A DNA stretch of 64,000 bases from Diaphorobacter sp. HDW4A (GCF_011305995.1 NZ_CP049910.1:3906001-3970000); one strand, 5' to 3'. Shown: positions 50,070 to 60,021, counted from the stretch's first letter. Notes: a model not told the origin generated them from the sequence alone. Translations and numbers: made by a program.

Positions 50070-50711
50070 ACGCCTTCGTGCTTCCAACTTCTTCCAGATG
50101 CGAGCCAGCAGCAGGACAGCGATGATCGCCACATAGACCATCACCTCGTTGAAGTTGTTCTTGCCCGCGCGCATCCAAAAGAAGTGCAGCAGCGCGAGGC
50201 CCGCGCTCAGGTAGATCGCGCGGTGCAGCAGCTGCCAGCGCCGTGCACCCATGGCCTTGAGAATGCGCTTGGGCGATGTCACCGCGAGCGCAGCAAGTAG
50301 CAGAAACGCGAGAAATCCCACGAGAATGAACGGCCGTTTGGCGATGTCGCGCAGCAGTTCATCCAGCTCGAAGCCCATGTCCAACCACGCGTAGCAAAGC
50401 AGATGCAGCGCTGCGTAGAAGAACACGAACAGCCCCAGCATGCGACGAAACCGAGCGAGCGAGGGCGCGTTGAACCACTGCCGCGACGGCGTGACCGCCA
50501 GCACCACGCAGAGCATGCGCAGCGTCCAATCGCCACTCGAGCGGATCAGCGCCTCGGCGGGATTCGCGCCGAACTGATCATTGAACGCCGCATAGACCAG
50601 CCACGCGAATGGCAACAGGCACAGTGTGAACATCACCGGCTTGGCGGCCGACAGGCGCAGCATGCGTTCCAGAAGCCCGCCTCCAAGCGAACGTTGCGCA
50701 ATGGTCGCCAC
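50055..50711 (-). CDS. msrQ: MsrQ heme membrane subunit of the methionine sulfoxide reductase
   Basis: 218 residues with GTG start 2 nt after the msrP stop; an ATG at 50663 is an alternative. Six membrane spans of the ferric-reductase-like type; heme-ligand histidines lie in AALHLLCYAWLDMG, RRWQLLHRAIYLSAGLALLHFFWM. MsrQ passes electrons from the respiratory chain to MsrP. The NPAEALIRSSGDWTLR segment is highly typical. Confidence 0.92.
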   Translation of the reverse strand: MATIAQRSLGGGLLERMLRLSAAKPVMFTLCLLPFAWLVYAAFNDQFGANPAEALIRSSGDWTLRMLCVVLAVTPSRQWFNAPSLARFRRMLGLFVFFYAALHLLCYAWLDMGFELDELLRDIAKRPFILVGFLAFLLLAALAVTSPKRILKAMGARRWQLLHRAIYLSAGLALLHFFWMRAGKNNFNEVMVYVAIIAVLLLARIWKKLEARRRKKAA

Positions 50712-50713
50712 GA

Positions 50714-51706
50714 TCAATAGAACTTCTTGAGATCCATGCCCGTATAGAGCTGGCCGACCTGCGCCTCGTAGCCGTTGAACATCAGCGTCTTGCGCTTCTT
50801 GGCGAACAGGCCGTCCTCGCCGATGCGCCGCTCGCTCGCCTGGCTCCAGCGCGGGTGATCGACCTCGGGATTCACGTTGGAATAAAAGCCATATTCGTTC
50901 TTCGCGGCTTTGTTCCACGCCGTGCCCGGCTCCTTGTCGGTCAGCACGATCTTGACGATGCTCTTGGCGCTCTTGAAGCCATATTTCCAAGGCACGACCA
51001 GCCGCACCGGCGCGCCGTTCTGGTTCGGCAGCACCTCGCCGTACATGCCGAACGACAGCAGGGTCAGCGGGTGCATGGCCTCGTCGAGCCGCAACCCTTC
51101 GGTATAGGGCCAGTCCAGCACGCGCGATCCGACGAAGGGCATGGTCGCCTTATCCGCCAGCGTAACGAATTCCACATACTTCGCAGCGGGCGTCGGCTCC
51201 ACCCGCTTGAGCAATTCCAAGAGCGAGTAACCGATCCATGGAATCACCATCGACCAGCCCTCAACGCAGCGCAGGCGGTACACCCGCTCCTCCTGGGCGC
51301 TGAGCTTGAGGAGTTCCTCGATGTCGAAGGTCTTGGGCTTGCCGACCAGCCCCGTCACCTCCACCTTCCACGGCCGTGTGCGCAGCGTACTAGCGTTGCG
51401 CGCAGGATCGGCTTTGTCGGTGCCGAACTCGTAGAAGTTGTTGTAGCTGCTCGCATCCTTGTATGCGGTGATCTTCTCCATCGTGACCGCACCCGCCGCC
51501 TTGGAGCGCGTGGACGGTAAGGCCGTCAGCTTGCCGGCGGGCGTGTATCCGGCCGTCTGTGCAAACGTGCCTCCAACGGTCGCACCGAACGCTCCCGCCG
51601 CGAGGCCTTGCAACAAAAAACGCCGCCGCTGTTCATACACAGCGCGCGGCGTGATTTCGGACGAATCAGGATGAATGAAGCCGTGGTCTTGGGTGCGTAT
51701 CAACAT
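50714..51706 (-). CDS. msrP: Periplasmic methionine sulfoxide reductase MsrP
   Basis: 330 residues. A Tat motif ([15 protein letters not shown], near residue 28) exports the folded molybdoenzyme. [17 protein letters not shown] holds the molybdenum-binding cysteine (near residue 146) of the sulfite-oxidase fold. MsrP repairs oxidised methionines in periplasmic proteins. It forms an operon with msrQ. Confidence 0.95.
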   Translation of the reverse strand: MLIRTQDHGFIHPDSSEITPRAVYEQRRRFLLQGLAAGAFGATVGGTFAQTAGYTPAGKLTALPSTRSKAAGAVTMEKITAYKDASSYNNFYEFGTDKADPARNASTLRTRPWKVEVTGLVGKPKTFDIEELLKLSAQEERVYRLRCVEGWSMVIPWIGYSLLELLKRVEPTPAAKYVEFVTLADKATMPFVGSRVLDWPYTEGLRLDEAMHPLTLLSFGMYGEVLPNQNGAPVRLVVPWKYGFKSAKSIVKIVLTDKEPGTAWNKAAKNEYGFYSNVNPEVDHPRWSQASERRIGEDGLFAKKRKTLMFNGYEAQVGQLYTGMDLKKFY

Positions 51707-51775
51707 GATGGATGCCTCTGCGTCAGAAGTTGCAGGCTACGACAAAAGCATCCACAGTGGAGTCAGCAAACGCCC

Positions 51776-53107
51776 TCAAAGTTCACCGTAGCTGTGAAGT
51801 CCGCTCAGGAACATGTTCACGCCGAGGAAGGCGAACGTAGTGACCGCCAAACCGACGAGAGCCCACCAAGCCGACATCGTGCCGCGCAACCCCTTCATGA
51901 GACGCATGTGCAGCCAGGCCGCGTAGTTCAGCCAGACGATCAGTGCCCAAGTCTCCTTCGGGTCCCAGCTCCAGTAGCCACCCCAGGCTTCGGCCGCCCA
52001 GAGTGCGCCGAGCACGGTGGCGATGGTGAAGAACGCGAAGCCGACAGCGATCGCTTTGTACATTACGTCGTCGAGCACTTCGAGCGCGGGCAAACGGGAA
52101 GCGATCCGGCGACGCGCCAGCAGAATGCCCGCGACGATCAGTGCCGAGATTCCGAAATAGATCATCCAGTACGAGCTACCTGTCTGCTGCGTCTGACGGA
52201 AGGCCAGCGGCTCGAAACACAGCGCGACACCCAGCAGCCACAATGGTGCGAGCTTGTACCACTTGGTCTCGCTCGCCTGCTGCTTGATGAGGTAGGCAAA
52301 CGCCACCATCGCCGACAGCGCGAACGTGCCGTAACCGACGAAGTTGGCAGGTACGTGCAGCTTCATCCACCAACTCTTGAGGGCCGGCACCAGCGGCTGG
52401 ATCTGCTGCGCGTCGCGCGCCACGGTGTACCAGAGCAGAAAGCCCACGGCCGCGCTCACCACCAGCATGACGAAACCGCCGAGCGCGCGCGTCTTGTATT
52501 GATCTTCGAAATAGAGATAGAACAGTGTCGTCAGCCAGCAAAACAGCACGAACACTTCGTAGAGATTGCTGACTGGAATATGACCGATGTCCGGACCGAT
52601 CTGGTAGCTCTCGTACCAGCGCACCATCGTGCCAATCAGTGCCATCGTGACCGCCGCCCATGCGATGCGCGAACCGAGCTTCATCAGCGCGTCGCCTTCA
52701 CCCTTCACGAACATGCCCACCCAATAGAACACCGTGCTGATGAAACACAGCATGCTCATCCACAGAATCGCCGACTGGCTGGAAATGAAATATTTGAGCA
52801 GAAAGACCTTGTCGGCACGGGCCAGATCACCTGCACCGTCAACTTGGTAGAGACCAATCGCCCCGAGCGACACTGCGGCCACCCCCAGCATCAGCGTGGC
52901 CAATGGCCGCCAGAACCATCCCAGCCAGATCGCGCAGGGAATCGCGCCGATCAGAATGCCCTTTTCGTAGACATCCATCGCATGGCCGTAACGCTGAAAC
53001 GCAAACAATCCGCCCCCGATCACGAGCGCGGCAAACAACCAGTCAAGCCAGTTGCGCCGAGAGAAATACCCTTCGTTCAGAGTCATCGTGGTGGTTGCGG
53101 TATTCAT
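51776..53107 (-). CDS. ccsB: Cytochrome c biogenesis protein CcsB (CcsA/ResC family)
   Basis: 443 residues with many membrane spans and the heme-handling tryptophan-rich motif WGGYWSWDPKETWALIVWL near residue 370. It is the partner of ResB in the System II pathway, which exports heme and attaches it to apocytochromes c. The start overlaps the resB stop (ATGA). Confidence 0.95.
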   Translation of the reverse strand: MNTATTTMTLNEGYFSRRNWLDWLFAALVIGGGLFAFQRYGHAMDVYEKGILIGAIPCAIWLGWFWRPLATLMLGVAAVSLGAIGLYQVDGAGDLARADKVFLLKYFISSQSAILWMSMLCFISTVFYWVGMFVKGEGDALMKLGSRIAWAAVTMALIGTMVRWYESYQIGPDIGHIPVSNLYEVFVLFCWLTTLFYLYFEDQYKTRALGGFVMLVVSAAVGFLLWYTVARDAQQIQPLVPALKSWWMKLHVPANFVGYGTFALSAMVAFAYLIKQQASETKWYKLAPLWLLGVALCFEPLAFRQTQQTGSSYWMIYFGISALIVAGILLARRRIASRLPALEVLDDVMYKAIAVGFAFFTIATVLGALWAAEAWGGYWSWDPKETWALIVWLNYAAWLHMRLMKGLRGTMSAWWALVGLAVTTFAFLGVNMFLSGLHSYGEL

Positions 53108-55263
53108 GCTGCGTTACCTCCGGGCTCGCGTACGACCCCCAATAATTTTCCGCTCAATTGATCGAACTCTTTGTCGCCATCCAGCGTCTTGCGATTCGTG
53201 GACAGGGCCATGACGGCCTTCGAGCCTTGGCCCGAGCCCTGCAGTGCAGGAGTGAACCAGATCCAGATTCTGCGCTCTCGCACATAAAGCATGGCGAACA
53301 CGCCCAGAATCAACAATGCGCAACCGAGGTATACGATGTTCTTGCCCGGTGCGCGCGCCACCTGGAATACGCTGGCCTGCACCTGCTCGAAGTTCTTGAG
53401 TTCGAAGAACACCGGTACGGGATAGAGCTGCACGTCGCTGAGCGTCAGCACGGCTTGGGTCATGAAGTTCTGCGTCTTCTCATCGGGCGTCATGGCCTTC
53501 AGCCCGGCCTTCTCGCGCGATACCTGCGCCAGCTCGTACAGCACACCGTTCAGAATGCGCACCAGCACCTCGCCCGCGCGGGCACGCTCGGCCTCGGGCA
53601 CGTTCGCCTCGATGAAATCGGAAATCGCCTGCAGGCCCACCTGCTTCTGCCCGTTCTTGCTGTCGCCTTCGGCAAACAACGTGAGAGCGCGCAGTGCTGA
53701 CTGCTGCAACTGGTTGGCCAGCTCGGGGCGCTTGTCGTCAAGCGCGAGCCGGGTATAGCGCTGCACCGCCTGTTCGCGCAACGCGGAATCGGCCAACGCC
53801 TCGCGCAGATGCAGGAAACCGTCGATGCCGCCTTCGGGGTCCACCGGCACGCGCAGATAACGGAACGGCTCGGCAGGCGTCTCGCGCACGCCAAGCAGGT
53901 AAACCGGCAGACCATCGCCCGTGTCCACCGGCAGCATGTAGTTCACGAACTCGCGCGCCTGGCCCGAGCCGTCGCGCAGCTTGTAGGTGATACTCGGGCC
54001 GACGTTGCGCAGGTCGCGCTTGGTGGAACTCTTATTGCCCGCGCCCAGACGCGATTCGATGGAGTGCTTCAAGTCGACCTTGCGCACATCCACTTCGGAG
54101 CCCGCACCGCTCAGGTTTTCGACGTTGAGCACGCGCAGCGCGGTGAATTCCAGCGTCGCGGGACGTCCGCCGATGCCGCTGGCCGGCAGCTTGAGCGATC
54201 CGCCGATTTCGCCCGAAACCATGAACGGCTTGATGCCCTGCTGGAACGAACGCGCCTGCAGTTGCACCTTGGAGCCGCCGTCATCAAAGCTCGACTGATA
54301 AATCTCGACGCCCTTGTAGCTCGCGGGATGGTTCACCTCCACGCGCGCTTCCTTCTTCTCACCGGTTTCCTTGTCGTGAATGACGATGTCGCTCGCGAAC
54401 AGCTTGGGCATTCCCGTGGAGTAATACTCGACGATGAATTTCTTGAGCTCAATGGCGAATGGCAGCTCCTGCAGCAGCACGCCGTCGGACTGGTTCAGAA
54501 TCGCAGTGCTCGACTGCGTACCCTCGGCCACCAGCAGATTCGCCCGAAAGGTGGGATTGCGATCCGAAAGGCGATGCGCGGGTGCCACCTCGGAGATCAA
54601 ACCTCCGCCCGTGTAGGGCGTTTTACCGCCCAGAAGCATCTGCGCGCGCACGATCAGGTCCCCGTCGAACAGCCCCCCCAAGCAAATCAGCACGATGGAT
54701 GAGTGCGCTGCAATGTAGCCAATTTTGTGGGCAGCACCCGCCTTGGCCGCCAGCATCCAGCCGGTGCCGGGTCCGGCTTCGGTGTCACGCTGCTGGAGCT
54801 TGACCTTCCAGCCGCCAGACACCAGCATTTTCCCAAGTCGCTGCGCCTCGTCCGCTGGAGCACCGGCAAGCTCCGCCTTCGCTTTGTGATGAAAGGCGTT
54901 CAGGCTTTTTTCGCGGATATTTTCCTTGTAGGCGCTAATGTCGGCCAGATATTTGGGGGCATGCCGCGCAACGCACAACGACGTGCTCACCACCAGAAAC
55001 GCCAGAATCAGCAGAAACCACCAGGCGCTGTAGACCGCATTGAGTTTGAGCGCGAGAAACAGGTCCGCCCAGAACGGACCGAACTGGTTCACATAATTCA
55101 CCGCTGGCTCGTGCTGTTTGAGCACCGTGCCGATCACCGAGGCGATGCAGATCACTGTAAGCAGCGAAATGGCGAATCGCATCGACGCCAGCAGTTCGGT
55201 CAGGGATCGCCAGTTCGGAGAGCTGGGTGACGCGTTGGAGGCGTCTAGGGTGGCGTCGGACAT
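53104..55263 (-). CDS. resB: Cytochrome c biogenesis protein ResB (Ccs1)
   Basis: 719 residues from the ATG at 55263. ResB layout: three N-terminal membrane spans (MRFAISLLTVICIASVIGTVL; WWFLLILAFLVVSTSLCV; IGYIAAHSSIVLICLGG), a large periplasmic domain (EVNHPASYKGVEIYQSSFDDGG), and a last span near residue 650 (IVYLGCALLILGVFAMLYV). Followed at once by ccsB and preceded, 127 bp upstream, by a cytochrome c4 gene, an obvious substrate. Confidence 0.94.
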   Translation of the reverse strand: MSDATLDASNASPSSPNWRSLTELLASMRFAISLLTVICIASVIGTVLKQHEPAVNYVNQFGPFWADLFLALKLNAVYSAWWFLLILAFLVVSTSLCVARHAPKYLADISAYKENIREKSLNAFHHKAKAELAGAPADEAQRLGKMLVSGGWKVKLQQRDTEAGPGTGWMLAAKAGAAHKIGYIAAHSSIVLICLGGLFDGDLIVRAQMLLGGKTPYTGGGLISEVAPAHRLSDRNPTFRANLLVAEGTQSSTAILNQSDGVLLQELPFAIELKKFIVEYYSTGMPKLFASDIVIHDKETGEKKEARVEVNHPASYKGVEIYQSSFDDGGSKVQLQARSFQQGIKPFMVSGEIGGSLKLPASGIGGRPATLEFTALRVLNVENLSGAGSEVDVRKVDLKHSIESRLGAGNKSSTKRDLRNVGPSITYKLRDGSGQAREFVNYMLPVDTGDGLPVYLLGVRETPAEPFRYLRVPVDPEGGIDGFLHLREALADSALREQAVQRYTRLALDDKRPELANQLQQSALRALTLFAEGDSKNGQKQVGLQAISDFIEANVPEAERARAGEVLVRILNGVLYELAQVSREKAGLKAMTPDEKTQNFMTQAVLTLSDVQLYPVPVFFELKNFEQVQASVFQVARAPGKNIVYLGCALLILGVFAMLYVRERRIWIWFTPALQGSGQGSKAVMALSTNRKTLDGDKEFDQLSGKLLGVVREPGGNAA

Positions 55264-55390
55264 GAAAGCTTGAGCGAAAAAAGAAAAAGGGCGGCCCATC
55301 CATCCAGATGCGCCCGCCCTTTTGGGTGTGATTATTGGCGGAAGGTTCCGTCAATATGACTTGCGGAACTGAAAATAGCCTTGAAATACT

Positions 55391-56020
55391 TTAACGCAGA
55401 CCAGCAATGTAATCAGCAACCGCCTTGATCTCGCGGTCATTCATTTTGGAAACTTCCTGCGTCATGATCGCGTTGTTTCCACGTTTTCCATCACGGAAAT
55501 CAGTGAGCTGCTTGGCTGTGTAATCCGCGTGCTGGCCACCCAGTCGTGGATATTGCGAGGGAATGCCAGCCCCATTCGGGCTGTGGCAACCGGCACATGC
55601 AGCGATATTGCGCTCCTGAATGCCGCCGCGGTAGATTTTCTCGCCGAGCGAGACCAGTTCCTTGTCCTTGGAAAAGCCCGTCTTGGCCTTCTTGGAAGCC
55701 AGCCACCACGAGACATTGCGCATGTCGTCATCGGACAGCATGGAGGCCATGCCCTTCATGACGGGGTCATTGCGCTTGCCGGATTTGAACTCGTGCAATT
55801 GCTTGACCAGATATTCCGGATGCTGCTGCGCCAGCACGGGATTGGCCACAATGCTGGAGTTGCCATCGGCCGCGTGACAGGCCACGCAAACGGCATAACT
55901 GGCCTCGCCTTTGGCAAGGTCGGGCTTGGGTGCTTTCGCTGCGGAATCGCCCGCAGCCAATGAAGGAACAGCGGTCGCTGCGACCGCAAAAGCCATCAAC
56001 AAAGAGGCAAGCAACTTCAT
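55391..56020 (-). CDS. Dihaem cytochrome c4
   Basis: 209 residues from the ATG at 56020, with signal peptide ending SLAAGD near residue 22. Two class-I haem sites, CVACH (near residue 44) and CAGCH (near residue 145), each with a later methionine (DPVMKGMASMLSDDDM; NAIMTQEVSKMND), the usual c4 duplication. It shuttles electrons in the periplasm, commonly to a terminal oxidase. Matured by the adjacent ResB/CcsB. Confidence 0.93.
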   Translation of the reverse strand: MKLLASLLMAFAVAATAVPSLAAGDSAAKAPKPDLAKGEASYAVCVACHAADGNSSIVANPVLAQQHPEYLVKQLHEFKSGKRNDPVMKGMASMLSDDDMRNVSWWLASKKAKTGFSKDKELVSLGEKIYRGGIQERNIAACAGCHSPNGAGIPSQYPRLGGQHADYTAKQLTDFRDGKRGNNAIMTQEVSKMNDREIKAVADYIAGLR

Positions 56021-56104
56021 ATCGAGGGTTCTTTTCTTATGAGTGCAAAACCGGTCCATTCTACAATGAGGGGCTTTTTGCGCCATCCCTTGGAAACCCG
56101 ATAT

Positions 56105-56851
56105 ATGTCAATAAATCAGCAAGTGTCTATGACTGACGCTTCAAATTCAGTACCCGACTCAAAGACGGCAATGGGGTGGATGCACACAGCGCGCTTTTTC
56201 ACCACCGCCGCCCAACTGGACCAACTGCCCACGGTGGATGTTCCAGAAATCGCGTTCGTGGGCCGCTCCAACGCGGGAAAGTCCACCTGCATCAACACCC
56301 TCACGCAGCAGAAGCAACTGGCATTCGCCTCGAAGAAGCCCGGACGCACGCAGCACATCAACCTGTTCTCGCTGGGCAGGCAAGGCGTAACCGACGCGGT
56401 GCTCGCCGATCTTCCCGGCTACGGCTATGCCGCTGTGTCGCGCACGGACAAGCAGCGCTGGCAACGTGTGATGCTCAACTATCTCGTGAGTCGGCCCAGC
56501 CTGACCGGCATCGTGCTGCTGTGCGACCCACGCCTCGGCCTGACCGAACTCGACGAGGCCCTGCTCGAAGCCGTGCGTCCACGCGTGGAAGCGGGCCTGA
56601 AATTCCTCGTAATTCTGACCAAGGCCGACAAGCTCACCCGCAGCGAACAAGCCAAGGTGCTGTCCATCACCAAGCTGAATGCGGGCGGCGGCGAAGTGCG
56701 CCTGTTCTCGGCCCTCAAGAAGCAGGGTGTGGACGACGTCGCCAAGCTGCTCTGGCAATGGGCCCATCCGCCTGTGAGCGAGCAGGCTGCGGGGGATGCG
56801 GAGCAGGAAAGTGCCGACGCCGAGCCCCCATCGGAAGACTCTGACGACTGA
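56105..56851 (+). CDS. engB: Ribosome-biogenesis GTPase EngB/YsxC
   Basis: 248 residues from the ATG at 56105; an ATG at 56129 (MTDASNS) is equally plausible. GTPase motifs: GRSNAGKST (G1, near residue 54), GRTQ (G2 Thr), DLPGYGYA (G3) and TKADKL (G4). EngB helps assemble the 50S subunit. An acidic tail (ESADAEPPSEDSDD) ends the protein. Divergent from cytochrome c4. Confidence 0.94.
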   Translation: MSINQQVSMTDASNSVPDSKTAMGWMHTARFFTTAAQLDQLPTVDVPEIAFVGRSNAGKSTCINTLTQQKQLAFASKKPGRTQHINLFSLGRQGVTDAVLADLPGYGYAAVSRTDKQRWQRVMLNYLVSRPSLTGIVLLCDPRLGLTELDEALLEAVRPRVEAGLKFLVILTKADKLTRSEQAKVLSITKLNAGGGEVRLFSALKKQGVDDVAKLLWQWAHPPVSEQAAGDAEQESADAEPPSEDSDD

Positions 56852-56870
56852 GTCTCACCGCCCCCAAAAA

Positions 56871-56906
56871 AAGACCAACGGATGAAAAGTCCGTTGGTCT
56901 TCTTTT
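56871..56906. terminator. Bidirectional terminator between engB and lpxL-type gene
   Basis: A 12-bp perfect stem AAGACCAACGGA / TCCGTTGGTCTT with a 7-nt loop, flanked by A and T runs on both sides. Confidence 0.92.
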
Positions 56907-56914
56907 TGGAGTGA

Positions 56915-57787
56915 TCAGTACAGCGAAGGCTCTCCTGCCGGACGCGTCTTGAACCGCTTGTGCACCCAATAGTACTGGGACGGCATCTTCAGGATCGCCG
57001 CCTCGAGTTCCCGATTCATGCGTGCCGTGTCGGCCACATGGTCATCGGTCGGAAAGTTCTCCCATGCGGGCGTCAGGTGCGCGACGTAGCCGGTCGGAGT
57101 CATCTCGTTGTAGAGCGCCACGACTTTGGCCTTGCCCAGGCGCGCAAACCGCGAGAGTGAGGGAATCGTCGCTGTGTTCTGCACCGCGAAGAACGGCACG
57201 AACACCGAGTCGTTCTTGCCATAGTCCATGTCGGGCAACAAATACAACAGCCCGCCCTTGCGCAAGCACTGGATGATCGGCTTCACGCCATCCGCGCGAT
57301 TGAGCATGCGCACATGGCCGAAACGCTGACGTCCGGTCATGAACCAGTCATCGAGCACCGGATCCGGATTCGTGGCGAAGATCGAGGTGAACTCGCGCGT
57401 GGTATTCAGCGGCAGCGCGAGGCCGCCCGCATCCATACTGTAGAAATGCGGTGCAAACACGATGGTCGGCGTGTCGCCCTCCAGCTCGTGCACGGCCCCT
57501 TCGAGCTTCACCCTGCTGCGCACCAGCGCCTCCGAACCGAACCAGAGCCAGCTGCGATCCAAAAACGTCTGGCAGAACGCCTCGAACGTCTGCCTGGCCA
57601 AGGCCGTGCGTTCAGCCTCGGACATCTCGGGAAAACACAGCTGCAGATTGCGCAGCGCAACTTTCCGGCGCTGACCGGCAAGCACAAACAACACCCGCCC
57701 AACAAATTGACCCAGGCCCCGCAACATGGGCAGCGGCAGTTTGGCGAGCACATGCATCATGCCCAAACCCAGTCGACTCCAGCTCAT
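56915..57787 (-). CDS. Lipid A acyltransferase (LpxL/HtrB family), copy A
   Basis: 290 residues from the ATG at 57787, with AAGGAG upstream. An N-terminal membrane anchor precedes the acyltransferase site HFYSMD (HX4D, near residue 120). LPDMDYGKNDSVFVPFFAV and PSQYYWVHKRFKTRP are typical of LpxL/LpxM. It adds a secondary acyl chain to Kdo-lipid A at the inner membrane. The start overlaps the stop of copy B (ATGA). Confidence 0.92.
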   Translation of the reverse strand: MSWSRLGLGMMHVLAKLPLPMLRGLGQFVGRVLFVLAGQRRKVALRNLQLCFPEMSEAERTALARQTFEAFCQTFLDRSWLWFGSEALVRSRVKLEGAVHELEGDTPTIVFAPHFYSMDAGGLALPLNTTREFTSIFATNPDPVLDDWFMTGRQRFGHVRMLNRADGVKPIIQCLRKGGLLYLLPDMDYGKNDSVFVPFFAVQNTATIPSLSRFARLGKAKVVALYNEMTPTGYVAHLTPAWENFPTDDHVADTARMNRELEAAILKMPSQYYWVHKRFKTRPAGEPSLY

Positions 57788-58650
57788 GCCTGCTCCTTCT
57801 CGGCAGCGGGCGACATCTGTGGATCGACGCGCGGTTGTTTGTATCGGCCATAGCCCCAGAGATATTGCGCAGGACATTGGCGAATGGTCTGCTCCATGGC
57901 CACATTGATATCGTGCACCGCATCCTCCAAGGTGGGAGACAGCGGCGTCGCCAGTTCCTCGAAGTACAGCACAAAGCCCCGCCCCCAGGACTTTCGCTCG
58001 CAGCGCGCGGTGATGATGGTCGCGCCGGTCTGCAGCGCCAGGCGCGCAGCCAGCGTCATCGTATAGGCCTCGCGCCCAAAGAACGGCGACCACATGCCCA
58101 GCCCCTGCGGCGGCACTTGATCGGGCAGCAGCCCCACGGCCGAGCCCTTGCGCAGCGTCTTGATCATCTGGCGCACTCCAGCCAGCGTCGTCGGCACGGC
58201 CTGCACGCCCGGACGGTTGCGCGCCGTCTCGAGAATCTTGGCCAGCCATGCCTGACGCGCCGGGCGATACAGCACCGTGATGTCTCCGTGCTGAGCCGCC
58301 CAGCGCTGGGCGGCTGCGTGCACTGACAACTCGAAGCAACCGATGTGCGGCGTGAGAAAAACCAGCCCCTTGCCTTGCGCGAAAACCCGCTCCACGCACT
58401 CGCCGTTCACGATCGTGCAATGCGGCAGCGAGCTCCCCAGCCAGATGCGCGGCATTTCGAACACCATGCGTCCCGCATGTCCAACAGCAGCGCGCACCTG
58501 CCTGAATGAATAACCCGCTTGTTTGGCATTGCCGACAAAGCGCCTGCGGTAGGTGGGCGAGAGCGCAAACGTCACCCAGCCCATGACTGCACCCAGAAAG
58601 TGCAACAGACCTATCGGCAACACGGATAAAAGGCGAAAGAATGAATGCAT
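57784..58650 (-). CDS. Lipid A acyltransferase (LpxL/HtrB family), copy B
   Basis: 288 residues from the ATG at 58650. Its active-site motif is HIGCFE (HX4E, near residue 117), with LPDQVPPQGLGMWSPFFGREAYTM and CPAQYLWGYGRYKQPR. It is clearly related to copy A but divergent, so the two probably add different acyl chains. It is first in the pair, divergent from metK across 132 bp that hold the riboswitch candidate. Confidence 0.92.
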   Translation of the reverse strand: MHSFFRLLSVLPIGLLHFLGAVMGWVTFALSPTYRRRFVGNAKQAGYSFRQVRAAVGHAGRMVFEMPRIWLGSSLPHCTIVNGECVERVFAQGKGLVFLTPHIGCFELSVHAAAQRWAAQHGDITVLYRPARQAWLAKILETARNRPGVQAVPTTLAGVRQMIKTLRKGSAVGLLPDQVPPQGLGMWSPFFGREAYTMTLAARLALQTGATIITARCERKSWGRGFVLYFEELATPLSPTLEDAVHDINVAMEQTIRQCPAQYLWGYGRYKQPRVDPQMSPAAEKEQA

Positions 58651-58656
58651 TAGAAT
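58651..58656 (+). promoter_or_regulatory. -10 element of metK
   Basis: TAGAAT ends 8 bp before the first stem of the SAM-II-like aptamer, so transcription would begin at or next to it. Confidence 0.5.
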
Positions 58657-58663
58657 ACGAGCT

Positions 58664-58717
58664 GTCGCTGAGTTAAATGAGCAACTTGCAGAGCGACGTA
58701 AAACAAATCTGCTAAAG
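58664..58717 (+). promoter_or_regulatory. SAM-II-like riboswitch upstream of metK
   Basis: P1 is GTCGCT (58664-58669) with AGCGAC (58692-58697). The loop starts GAGTTAA and ends TTGCAG. The 3' strand has GTAAAACAAAT then CTGCTAAAG. GCAG (58688-58691) can pair with CTGC (58709-58712) as the pseudoknot. The order GCTGA-TTAA ... TTGCA ... AGCG ... AAAT ... GCTAAA parallels the crystallised SAM-II aptamer. A hairpin (CAGCTT/AAGCTG, 58739-58764) follows before the AAGGAG site. Confidence 0.7.
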
Positions 58718-58782
58718 CGTTCGCCAGGGCTTCTATTGCAGCTTGGGCAGCGCCCCAAAAGCTGAACAAAGGAGTTTATTCA

Positions 58783-59967
58783 ATGGCGAGCGACTTTCTC
58801 TTCACATCGGAATCCGTATCCGAAGGTCACCCCGACAAGGTGGCTGATCAGATCTCCGATGCAATTCTGGACGCTATTTTCGCGCAAGACCCGCACAGCC
58901 GTGTGGCAGCCGAAACACTGACCAACACCGGTCTGGTGGTATTGGCCGGTGAAATCACCACCGGCGCCAACGTGGACTACATCCAGGTGGCCCGCGACAC
59001 CATCAAGCGCATCGGCTACGACAACACCGAATATGGCATCGACTACAAGGGCTGCGCGGTCCTCGTGGCCTACGACAAGCAAAGCCAGGACATCGCCCAA
59101 GGCGTGGACGCGGCCAGCGATGACCAGCTCAACATCGGCGCTGGCGACCAGGGCCTGATGTTCGGCTACGCCTGCGATGAAACGCCCGAGCTGATGCCCG
59201 CGCCGATCTACTACGCGCACCGCCTCGTCGAGCGCCAGGCACAGTTGCGCAAGGACGGCCGTCTGCCCTTCCTGCGCCCTGATGCCAAGAGCCAGGTGAC
59301 GATGCGCTACGTGGACGGCAAGCCCCACAGTATCGACACCGTCGTGCTGTCCACACAGCACAGCCCCGACCAGTCGGAATCGGCCACCAAGATGAAGGCC
59401 AGCTTCACCGAAGCCATCATCGAGGAAATCATCAAGCCCGTGCTGCCCAAGGAATGGCTGCTGGACACCAAGTACCTGATCAACCCGACCGGCCGCTTCG
59501 TCGTCGGCGGTCCTCAGGGCGACTGCGGCCTGACCGGTCGCAAGATCATCGTCGACACCTACGGTGGTGCCTGTCCCCACGGCGGCGGTGCATTCTCCGG
59601 CAAGGATCCAACGAAGGTGGACCGCTCCGCTGCCTACGCCGCGCGCTATGTGGCGAAGAACGTGGTGGCGGCTGGTCTGGCGCGTCAGTGCCAGGTGCAG
59701 GTGGCCTACGCGATCGGCGTGGCGCGCCCGATGAACATCACTGTCTACACCGAAGGCACGGGCGTGATCCCCGATTCGGAAATCGCCAAGATCGTCGCTG
59801 CGAACTTCGACCTGCGCCCACGCGGCATCATTGAGATGCTGGATCTGCGCCGTCCGATCTACCAGAAGACCGCTGCCTACGGCCACTTCGGCCGTGAAGA
59901 GCCCGAGTTCACCTGGGAGCGCACGGACAAGATCGCGACGCTGCGCGCCGCAGCCGGCCTGAAGTAA
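58783..59967 (+). CDS. metK: S-adenosylmethionine synthetase
   Basis: 394 residues; AAGGAG lies 8 nt before the ATG. Signature segments: [21 protein letters not shown] (near residue 6), [15 protein letters not shown] (near residue 122) and [27 protein letters not shown] (near residue 267). It makes SAM from methionine and ATP. The SAM-II-like leader would give feedback control by the product. A strong terminator follows. Confidence 0.98.
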   Translation: MASDFLFTSESVSEGHPDKVADQISDAILDAIFAQDPHSRVAAETLTNTGLVVLAGEITTGANVDYIQVARDTIKRIGYDNTEYGIDYKGCAVLVAYDKQSQDIAQGVDAASDDQLNIGAGDQGLMFGYACDETPELMPAPIYYAHRLVERQAQLRKDGRLPFLRPDAKSQVTMRYVDGKPHSIDTVVLSTQHSPDQSESATKMKASFTEAIIEEIIKPVLPKEWLLDTKYLINPTGRFVVGGPQGDCGLTGRKIIVDTYGGACPHGGGAFSGKDPTKVDRSAAYAARYVAKNVVAAGLARQCQVQVAYAIGVARPMNITVYTEGTGVIPDSEIAKIVAANFDLRPRGIIEMLDLRRPIYQKTAAYGHFGREEPEFTWERTDKIATLRAAAGLK

Positions 59968-59981
59968 TCAGCGCCGTCACC

Positions 59982-60021
59982 AAAGCAAAAAGCCAGATCT
60001 TCGGATCTGGCTTTTTGCTTT
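59982..60021 (+). terminator. Strong intrinsic terminator of metK
   Basis: An 18-bp stem with TTCG tetraloop (59982-59999 / 60004-60021) containing GCCAGATC and GATCTGGC. Confidence 0.95.

Noticed and set aside
57788..58420. N-terminal extension of lipid A acyltransferase copy A
   Set aside because: The extension overlaps copy B in another frame; AAGGAG and the usual N-terminus mark the start at 57787.
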